Source: Nitrososphaerota archaeon
GTDB lineage: Archaea; Thermoproteota; Nitrososphaeria; Nitrososphaerales; CADDZS01
Reading direction: 5' to 3'
DNA length: 22,614 nucleotides
Assembly: GCA_021325255.1 (NCBI GenBank)
Contig: JAJPHP010000068.1
Location: 1 to 22,614, forward strand
Shown: piece after piece, positions 17,166 to 22,614 of the stretch
Layout: each line of letters begins with the position of its first letter
Position numbering within the stretch: position 1 is the first letter of the stretch
Notes under the pieces: generated by a model
What the model was told of the DNA's origin: nothing
Database searches by the model: none
What the model saw: only the letters and a program-made list of their open reading frames with translations
Position numbers and translations under genes: made by a program

Positions 17166-17620
17166 TGCCCTATAGATACGTTCTCAAATGGACTCGGGGG
17201 TTTCGCGAAAGAATACGTGTTGAGGCGTGGCCTAAGACAATCGACGTGGCTCTTGAGAGCGAAGTAAGAAAACCTTCGTTTCTAATAGGTAAACTCGAAG
17301 GTTCTCGTGCTATCATGCTAAGACAGCTCATAGAAGACGCAATAAGATCCTATGGTTCAAGGCAGAGACAGCTGAGTATCAGAGTTGATTTCCCAAGGGA
17401 CGATGTTCAGGCGATCGCTGTTGCATACAGATTGGGACTCCTCGCAGCAGTGCTTTCGGAGATTAAAGATGAAGAGAGCCTTGAACACGCATATGAGTAT
17501 TTGATGAGGGCCACTCAGGAAGAAATTTGGTTCTGGGCGAGCAAGATGCTCGGTGTCATAGATCAGATTCCGAAGAAGAACAATGTTGTGAAGGCGCTAG
17601 CAGTATTGGCGCGCCCATGA
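17165..17620 (+). CDS. Hypothetical 151-aa partner of the DUF499 ATPase
   Basis: The ATG overlaps the last base of the DUF499 stop, so translation is coupled. Residues 1-55 suggest beta strands with many Arg/Trp/Lys; residues 60-85 and 95-150 are amphipathic helices (ATQEEIWFWASKMLGVI). No catalytic motif, zinc site or membrane segment is visible. It is short for an enzyme and basic, which would suit a nucleic-acid-binding or adaptor subunit of the ATPase; that role is inferred from position only. I do not recognise the family. Confidence 0.75.
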   Translation: MPYRYVLKWTRGFRERIRVEAWPKTIDVALESEVRKPSFLIGKLEGSRAIMLRQLIEDAIRSYGSRQRQLSIRVDFPRDDVQAIAVAYRLGLLAAVLSEIKDEESLEHAYEYLMRATQEEIWFWASKMLGVIDQIPKKNNVVKALAVLARP

Positions 17621-17799
17621 ATCCGAAAGATAAGAAATATTGGACCTTTTGGATGCCACTAGCATCCCTTGCCTCAACGCATATGAGATAGAAGTGAGAC
17701 AGTCTACCAAATAGCTACGAATTTGTATCAGCGCAACAGCGATCATTAGAAAAGCAGTATATGGTTAGGTCTCGCACGAATTTTACGCTCTAAACCACA

Positions 17800-17827
17800 T
17801 TTTTAGGTCATTTTTGTGCTTGTTTTT
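17800..17827 (+). terminator. Tandem T-tract archaeal terminator
   Basis: Three T5 runs (17800-17804, 17811-17815, 17823-17827) occur within 28 bases downstream of the DUF499 operon. Closely spaced U tracts without a hairpin are the usual intrinsic stop signal of archaeal RNA polymerase. Another T7 run follows at 17890-17896. Confidence 0.5.
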
Positions 17828-17942
17828 GATTGAGGGGGTAACCACATACGAAAAGTAGATTTCTTCTGTCAGGTATCGGCTCCTACGAGTTTTTTTGTGG
17901 TGGGAAAGTTGTGCTTCGAGCAAATATAGCTGAGGGCCTGAT
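17828..17942 (+). promoter_or_regulatory. Upstream region of the P-loop NTPase gene
   Basis: The 322-base gap after 17620 holds no gene. Close to the TTG start at 17943 are an AAATATA box (17922-17928) and a GAGGG element (17932-17936) about 7 bases before the start that could act as a weak Shine-Dalgarno. An upstream in-frame TGA excludes a longer N-terminus. Confidence 0.3.
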
Positions 17943-18506
17943 TTGACCAAAAAGATAGTCGTTGGTGGTCCTCCGAGATCTGGAAAGAGTACCTTTGTTG
18001 CGAGCATGAGGAGAGCGCTTCTGGACATTGGAGTGCGAGCCGATTATGTCGAGCTCGATCCATATGCTTCCACGCTCGCCCTGCTAGAAGGACTGATGAC
18101 ACCAGAAGAAAGGCTCAGGAGCAAAAGAAAGGATATTTCGAATGAAGAAATCTTGCAGGTTGCTGAAAGATTAGCCAGTGTTGCGGAAAGTGTCGACATA
18201 TTGCTTGGCGATCTACCTGGCATGATAACAGAGCAAACAAGGATGTTATGTAGATATGCCACACATGCAATAATAATCTGCAGTGATCAGAGTCCAGAGC
18301 AAATGAGCGAATGGCACAAATTCTTCGAGGAACTGCGTATCCCAGTGATTGCGAAGATTGTTTCCAAACTTCATGGGAATGAAGAAGTTAAATCGACAAA
18401 TCGCGATACGACCGAAGCAGTGTTGATCGGTTTGGATAGAGAAGTTAAGGTCGGCGATACTCTAACCAGAATTGCAATCATGCTGGAAACAATTATGAAT
18501 CTGTGA
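17943..18506 (+). CDS. Small P-loop NTPase (187 aa)
   Basis: The Walker A motif lies at the very N-terminus: G-G-P-P-R-S-G-K-S-T (residues 8-17). A D-L-P-G-M motif after a hydrophobic strand (about residues 83-92) looks like a Walker B/switch region of SIMIBI or kinase-like P-loop proteins, and the strand A-I-I-I-C-S-D follows. The lysine-first ParA signature is absent, so it is not a classical ParA. The G-G-P-P-x-S-G-K-S lead reminds me of AAA/kinase-like domains attached to CRISPR-accessory Csx3 proteins, but no Csx3 domain or CRISPR locus is present, so this is only a resemblance. The start is TTG at 17943, fixed by an upstream TGA. It converges with the AbrB-like gene, with a 5-base gap between the stops. 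A regulatory or signalling NTPase is the most that can be said. Confidence 0.8.
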   Translation: MTKKIVVGGPPRSGKSTFVASMRRALLDIGVRADYVELDPYASTLALLEGLMTPEERLRSKRKDISNEEILQVAERLASVAESVDILLGDLPGMITEQTRMLCRYATHAIIICSDQSPEQMSEWHKFFEELRIPVIAKIVSKLHGNEEVKSTNRDTTEAVLIGLDREVKVGDTLTRIAIMLETIMNL

Positions 18507-18511
18507 TGACG

Positions 18512-19156
18512 CTAGGAATGTGGAAAGGTGTGTTCAAGCTTCTCAATTAGTTCGAATGCTTCGTCGATGTCGTCCAACTTGTTTCTCTTGTTGTCCAGTC
18601 GAGCTGTAATTGACGCATCGATTGTTTTGCCCGTCCTTTCAAGACGCTGGAAAAGATCAAACTCGTCTTTTTTCAGATAGTATTCTGGATGTTCTAAAAG
18701 TTTCACGGTATTAGCGTCGCCTTCGGGAAGGAGAGAAAAATTGAACTTACTCATGGATGAGGAATCTGCTACGTGCTTTTTGCTCTGTTCATAATCGCGT
18801 GGATTAAGATTTCGGACTCTAGCATTCAGAACCACATGAATCAGACCATATGGTTCCTCAAGTTTTGATTGTATTGATTTCAATGAGATTTTTCCATCTG
18901 CTGCATCAACTATCCTTGTTCCATCCACTTCGTCATCATACTTCACTTTCAACCCGTGTTTTTCTGCAACCATCTTCACTTCGTTTAGGTCGAAGTTGAA
19001 GATTTTCCTCTTTGCAACGATTTCCATTTCGCCATTCACGATCCTTGTACTAACCTTGAAAATATCTCCGGGTTCTACGTACTTCTTTGCCTGTCTTGGA
19101 ATGTAGAACGCGAGAGATCTCCCCGCTTTTTGCACGGCTCTTTCTTCTTCATCCAA
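18512..19156 (-). CDS. AbrB/SpoVT-type DNA-binding protein with a long unknown C-terminal domain
   Basis: A 214-aa protein. Residues 6-52 match the swapped-hairpin AbrB pattern: V-Q-K-A-G-R-S-L, then Y-I-P-R-Q-A, then V-E-P-G-D, then a beta strand ending in V-A-K-R-K. AbrB domains dimerise and bind DNA as transcription regulators or antitoxins. Residues 53-214 are charged, mostly helical, and unknown to me; they might bind a partner or ligand. The start is TTG at 19156; the next plausible start is the GTG at residue 8, which still keeps the fold. An inverted repeat lies just upstream, between a TATA-like box and the start, so autoregulation is likely. It is convergent with the P-loop NTPase gene. 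Confidence 0.82.
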   Translation of the reverse strand: MDEEERAVQKAGRSLAFYIPRQAKKYVEPGDIFKVSTRIVNGEMEIVAKRKIFNFDLNEVKMVAEKHGLKVKYDDEVDGTRIVDAADGKISLKSIQSKLEEPYGLIHVVLNARVRNLNPRDYEQSKKHVADSSSMSKFNFSLLPEGDANTVKLLEHPEYYLKKDEFDLFQRLERTGKTIDASITARLDNKRNKLDDIDEAFELIEKLEHTFPHS

Positions 19157-19170
19157 AGAATCTTGCGTCT

Positions 19171-19203
19171 CACTACCATATGTTCACTATCATATTGGTA
19201 GTG
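19171..19203. promoter_or_regulatory. Operator-like inverted repeat upstream of the AbrB-like gene
   Basis: CACTACCATATG (19171-19182) and CATATTGGTAGTG (19191-19203) are inverted copies with one extra base in the right arm, separated by 8 bases. The inner part also repeats directly (CACTACCATA and CACTATCATA). It lies 15 bases upstream of the TTG start, a typical position for a self-repressing AbrB protein. Confidence 0.55.
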
Positions 19204-19230
19204 CAGATAATAAAAAACCTACCCATTCTC

Positions 19231-19240
19231 TATTTAAATG
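19231..19240 (-). promoter_or_regulatory. TATA-like box for the AbrB-like gene
   Basis: The self-complementary ATTTAAAT lies about 75 bases upstream of the start at 19156 and upstream of the inverted repeat. That would place the repeat within or just after the transcription start region. Confidence 0.35.
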
Positions 19241-19574
19241 GATCAAGCCTGCAGGGCTGCATTCGCCTCAAGTTTATCCTTTCCCCAACTAGGGAAACTA
19301 ATGGTTTGTTTTGACCCTTATTATAACGGGCCCACTGTAGGAAGCCATAGGAATTTTCCCTAGGAACGTGGATTTTAGCAGGGACTTTGGGGATTCATGC
19401 CCATAATGAAATTCGATATATTCCAATAGCAAATTACACTAGATTCTATCGGAACTCAAATCTCTAGGAAGCTTCAAGGATTTTGAATAAACATAGATGC
19501 AAATTATTGATAGAAGACAGAAAAGTGCCAAGAACAATCCGTCTTGAATTCAATCTTGATTCAGGCAGCATAGT
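19241..19574. other. Non-coding gap between the AbrB-like gene and the HerA-like gene
   Basis: I find no gene or RNA. There is an imperfect palindrome around 19346-19365 (CCATAGGAA...TTCCCTAGG) and an A/T-rich TTATTATAAC at 19318-19327. Their function is unknown. Confidence 0.3.
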
Positions 19575-19582
19575 CTTAAATT
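19575..19582 (+). promoter_or_regulatory. TATA-like box for the HerA-like ATPase gene
   Basis: CTTAAATT is centred about 33 bases upstream of the ATG at 19611, giving a leader of only a few bases. No Shine-Dalgarno is present. Confidence 0.35.
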
Positions 19583-19610
19583 CAATTTTGGAGCGGCCCA
19601 GACTTGGCGG

Positions 19611-22223
19611 ATGAAATTGCAGACGGAAACAGGGATTCCCGAACTAGCCGAGCAGCTCGTAAAAAAGTATGAGTCTCGTCCCGCAGTTCTTGATGGTCTT
19701 CTTCAGCTTGCTGATAATCCAACAAGTATGAGCGCCGGATATGGGATAGAAGAGAATCTTCCTCTCATAAAGTCCAATCTCTCGGCCAGGTACGGAAGCT
19801 CCGAAAACATAGAAGAGATTTTTCAAACGTTAGTTCGCGAAAAAAATAGGATCATGACCGAAGCAAGAACGGAAATCTATTCCGCAGAGGCAGCTCTAAG
19901 AGACGCCCTTCAAAATTCTCCGGTTCTAGAAGACCATTTCATTAATCGCGTAAAATCACTGTCTGTTATCGAAAAGCAAGTAGTAAGTGGCCTTTCTCAA
20001 CTGGATCTTGAGAAGACCTTCACGGTCATGACAGCGTCCCCCATAGCGCAAAGTTGGGGTGGGAAAATGTTGATAGCTTATGTGTTGGCTCTCGGGATGG
20101 ATATTCCGGCCCATGAAATTGAGCCCATACTAATCAAGTCTGGTTTTGCTAATCGATTAAAATGGATAAGTTCTGGCGGGGGGCACAACATAACACAGCC
20201 GCTGGTCATTCCATATTATGTCAAGAGGAAAAAGGCGGAACTAGCATCACTTTCCTCGCCTGTCTCAAAAGACCTCACTGAGATCCTAAATAATTTGGTT
20301 TCAAAGAACGGTTACTCTGAACTAGCGGCCCTCGATGAAGTATCTGAATTAGGCGGCATTGTTCAACAACGTCCCGATTTGGAGGGCCTTCCTGCATGGA
20401 AGGGCATCATTGGAAAATACGAAGGTTCTGTCGCAATATCCCCGTTATTGCAGGGTCGGCTCAAAAATGAGCTAGATCGAATCAAAAGTGAGCTAACAAC
20501 CAAGTTTAGAAATAAGCTGGCTTCGGTTATGGCAGTCCTGAAAGACAAGCACTGGCCACAAATGGAGTTCACCCATGTTCAAAACGGAGAAGATTATTGG
20601 AGAATAGAAGCTGGACTGGGAAGGCCCGTTATCAATGTTGTATGCTCTCCTTGGCTGACTCCGAACATTATGCGACTTTCTGGTGGCTCAACTATTCAGT
20701 TAGTAGCCATTCTGACAAACCAGAGTTTTCCTCGTGCTGAATCAATGATATACAGAATGCGCCAAAGCAGCGGGACTACGATCGCGGGTGCGAGTATAGA
20801 AAAAGTCGATTACAAGAAGCTCAGCAATGACGTAGATTCATTCGTCGATGAAATATTCGCTACACTCAAACAACTCTTGGCGCTAAAGCCAGAGGCAAGT
20901 TCAACACAACCTCTCCCTCGTCCTGAAGCCTCTGAAAAAGCCCCTAAGAAATTACCACCGAAGGAACCAATGACGGAATTCCAAATGCATGTTCCGCCTG
21001 GGGACATTATGCTGGGAAGTAGTACGCTTTCTACAAAACAGTGGGGAGTCTTGGGCAAGACGAGTGAAGGAAAGAATGTTAATTTTGATCTCAATGCTCC
21101 ACACATCCTTTTCGTTTGCGGGAAAATGGGATCAGGTAAGGGCTACACAATAGGTGTTCTTTCGGAGATGTTGTGTCGTGAATCTGTCCCGAACATTTCC
21201 AGCGTTGAAAGGCCTGCTACGATAGTAGTACTCTACAAACCCAAAGAAGACAAGAGATCAGAGTTCTGGAGCATTAGATACCCTAATGATGTTCCAAGTG
21301 AGGTTGAGAGCCTCAGAGATGTGTACGGCGTAGTACCGTCTAAATTACTAGATGATAGTAAGTTCAAAGTATTCCTTGATCCGGGGGTCTATCAGAAAGC
21401 GGCCGATTTGTTCAAGGGAGATTATGGAACTCAGAACGTCTATCCCCTTTATGTTGACCCATCTGATCTGACGGGGGAGGAATGGGCAATTGTGCTTTCT
21501 GCCGGAGGAAAAACAGACCAGCTTTACGTGAAACAGCTATTCCAGATTATAGAGGATAGGCAATTCCAGCCCTTCGATATCAATACAATAAAATCGGATG
21601 TGTTGAACAATGAAATGCTTACTCAGGCCCAGCAAAGGCTCGCGCTTACCCGTTTGAAGATTTTACAAAACTATCTTCAGATAGGAAAAGGAGAGCAAGA
21701 TTTTGTAAGTAATCTTGCAATCGGGGGAGTCAACATTATCGATTTTAGAAAGACAATCAGAACTCCCGATGATGTATTTTCAGTGATGACATTGATTCTG
21801 AGTAGGTTACAAACAAAGAAAGGACTAGAGAACGAACCTTTTGTCTTTGTAATCAACGAAGCTCATGACTATTTCAAAGGAGATGTCTCCAAAGATTTCG
21901 TCGAGAGCATTGAATATCTCATAAGAAGAAAAAGACACGGTGCAAATTGGCTGATGTTAGATACCCACTTCCCTGACGACGTAGATGAAAAGGTGATCAA
22001 ATTGGCAGATGTGAAAATGGTAAATTTCCTCGATGTTACCGTCAATAGCAGGATCTTGAACGACGCTTTCAAAGGCAGGTCAGACGAATTCTCCAAATTG
22101 AAAGTGGGAGAAACTCTGATCTGTGCTGACGATTCTTCATTGGGAAAGAATGTCCCATTAAAAGTTCAAGTAAGACCCCGCTTGACAAAACATGGGGCAC
22201 CTACAAAAACTGCAATAAGTTAG
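19611..22223 (+). CDS. HerA/FtsK-like ATPase with large unknown N-terminal region
   Basis: An 870-aa protein. Residues 1-420 have no motif I recognise (helical, ending in a mixed alpha/beta segment with GGSTIQLVAIL). Residues ~430-460 are a Pro/Lys/Glu-rich linker. Residues ~490-850 form a P-loop ATPase of HerA/FtsK style: Walker A G-K-M-G-S-G-K-G-Y-T (about 504-513), Walker B F-V-F-V-I-N-E-A-H-D (about 743-752), and a late arginine-containing segment (NSRILNDAFKGRSDEF). The residue after the Walker A lysine is Gly instead of Ser/Thr, and Asn precedes the Walker B Glu where Asp is usual; both are odd. HerA-type motors pump or translocate DNA and are frequent in defence systems paired with nucleases. 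No nuclease gene is adjacent, but the N-terminal region could carry another activity. It has its own promoter and is not in the DUF499 operon. Confidence 0.82.
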   Translation: MKLQTETGIPELAEQLVKKYESRPAVLDGLLQLADNPTSMSAGYGIEENLPLIKSNLSARYGSSENIEEIFQTLVREKNRIMTEARTEIYSAEAALRDALQNSPVLEDHFINRVKSLSVIEKQVVSGLSQLDLEKTFTVMTASPIAQSWGGKMLIAYVLALGMDIPAHEIEPILIKSGFANRLKWISSGGGHNITQPLVIPYYVKRKKAELASLSSPVSKDLTEILNNLVSKNGYSELAALDEVSELGGIVQQRPDLEGLPAWKGIIGKYEGSVAISPLLQGRLKNELDRIKSELTTKFRNKLASVMAVLKDKHWPQMEFTHVQNGEDYWRIEAGLGRPVINVVCSPWLTPNIMRLSGGSTIQLVAILTNQSFPRAESMIYRMRQSSGTTIAGASIEKVDYKKLSNDVDSFVDEIFATLKQLLALKPEASSTQPLPRPEASEKAPKKLPPKEPMTEFQMHVPPGDIMLGSSTLSTKQWGVLGKTSEGKNVNFDLNAPHILFVCGKMGSGKGYTIGVLSEMLCRESVPNISSVERPATIVVLYKPKEDKRSEFWSIRYPNDVPSEVESLRDVYGVVPSKLLDDSKFKVFLDPGVYQKAADLFKGDYGTQNVYPLYVDPSDLTGEEWAIVLSAGGKTDQLYVKQLFQIIEDRQFQPFDINTIKSDVLNNEMLTQAQQRLALTRLKILQNYLQIGKGEQDFVSNLAIGGVNIIDFRKTIRTPDDVFSVMTLILSRLQTKKGLENEPFVFVINEAHDYFKGDVSKDFVESIEYLIRRKRHGANWLMLDTHFPDDVDEKVIKLADVKMVNFLDVTVNSRILNDAFKGRSDEFSKLKVGETLICADDSSLGKNVPLKVQVRPRLTKHGAPTKTAIS

Positions 22224-22270
22224 CCTCGATTCACAAGGCTACAGAGCACGAAGGTAAGTGTGAGAAGTCT

Positions 22271-22486
22271 TTAGGAGAGGCAGCTAGGCTTCCTGAAAAT
22301 AGAAGGTGGAAGTTCTGCGTGGGCCAAACCCTTGGATTTTACCGCGTATCTTAGCAAGCTATAGACGAACTCCTTGTCTGGCTCATCTGTCAAATGGAAA
22401 GTCAACGGAGCGCCGCAATTTTTCGCGCAGGGGATCGACATTACGGACATACCTTTTGCAGCAAAGAACTCGTTGCGTTCGGTCAT
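22271..22486 (-). CDS. Small hypothetical protein (71 aa), coupled to the gene upstream
   Basis: The ATG at 22486 overlaps the TGA of the upstream frame as ATGA, a classic coupled start. The protein begins MTERNEFFAAKG and contains a C-A-K-N-C pair (residues ~20-24), which could be half of a metal site or a disulfide, followed by a helical segment and a short basic tail. The frame could be extended to a GTG at 22519, but the overlap favours the ATG. It is convergent with the HerA-like gene (47-base gap). The family is not recognised. Confidence 0.5.
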   Translation of the reverse strand: MTERNEFFAAKGMSVMSIPCAKNCGAPLTFHLTDEPDKEFVYSLLRYAVKSKGLAHAELPPSIFRKPSCLS

Positions 22487-22614
22487 CGCGTCCGAGACTC
22501 CCCTTTCGGGCTTTGGCACATTAACCGAATTGAGCAGGCAGTCTCGCTATTATTGACAAATTGTACGTCAACACCTTCAGCCTGATCTCGTTTTTCTGAC
22601 CTCTCCTCTTCTTC
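22483..22614 (-). CDS. C-terminal end of a gene entering from the right edge (partial)
   Basis: An open frame of 43 codons running from the window edge to a TGA at 22483-22485. The visible part is a Glu/Arg-rich stretch, then V-D-V-Q-F-V-N-N-S-E-T, then a Cys-containing basic end. The start lies outside the window and the function is unknown. The ATGA overlap with the next gene supports both being real. Confidence 0.4.
   Translation of the reverse strand, partial: EEEERSEKRDQAEGVDVQFVNNSETACSIRLMCQSPKGESRTR

Noticed and set aside
17943..18506. ParA partition ATPase or CRISPR-accessory protein
   Set aside because: The Walker A lacks the ParA signature lysine, and there is no Csx3 domain, cas gene or repeat array in the window.
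19346..19365. Imperfect palindrome in the gap before the HerA-like gene
   Set aside because: Two mismatches in nine-base arms and no positional logic relative to a promoter; weak evidence.
19590..19610. Possible right attachment site (GCGGCCCAGACTTGGCGG)
   Set aside because: It shares only a few bases with the tRNA-Ile 3' end; no stretch of the T arm is duplicated.

Overview
The window reads as archaeal chromosome, most likely from an ammonia-oxidising-type Nitrososphaeria (Thaumarchaeota). The evidence is: three tRNA genes without an encoded CCA that are interrupted by short introns; A/T-rich TATA-like boxes upstream of genes with little or no Shine-Dalgarno sequence; frequent TTG/GTG starts; a tyrosine integrase with the C-terminal tail typical of this group; and a membrane-anchored Vgb-like seven-bladed propeller protein. 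The lineage is an inference; no rRNA or marker gene is present.

Layout. (a) 1-962: a short, probably truncated restriction-type protein with a PD-(D/E)xK nuclease domain, lying next to the 3' end of a tRNA-Val gene. (b) 1086-5943: a block that looks like ordinary chromosome and is visibly more GC-rich: tRNA-Val(GAC), a Vgb-like propeller protein, a tiny ORF, a GAF histidine kinase that seems to lack a normal start, tRNA-Ala(CGC), and tRNA-Ile(GAT) with two introns. (c) 5992 to at least 22223: an accessory region beginning with an integrase directly downstream of the tRNA-Ile 3' end. It carries a multi-gene predicted antiviral module: a PLD-nuclease/SNF2 helicase (7456-10791), a 178-aa partner, a Zn-ribbon DUF1156 (COG1743-type) adenine methylase on the opposite strand, a DUF499 (COG1483-type) ATPase divergent from it, and a 151-aa partner overlapping the ATPase stop. 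Next come a convergent pair (P-loop NTPase and AbrB-like DNA-binding protein with an operator-like inverted repeat) and an 870-aa HerA/FtsK-like ATPase with an unusual Walker A. (d) 22271-22614: two small minus-strand genes coupled by an ATGA overlap, the upstream one running off the window.

How the genes may work together: the helicase/methylase/ATPase trio matches the known co-occurrence of COG1743, COG1483 and a PLD-helicase in defence islands, and I believe it corresponds to the set called Hma (helicase, methylase, ATPase). The methylase would mark self DNA, the PLD domain is the likeliest nuclease, and the SNF2 and DUF499 motors would sense or remodel DNA. The less explored parts are the two small partner proteins, the HerA-like ATPase, and the NTPase/AbrB pair. 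No CRISPR array, IS element or rRNA was seen, and no second attachment site was found inside the window.
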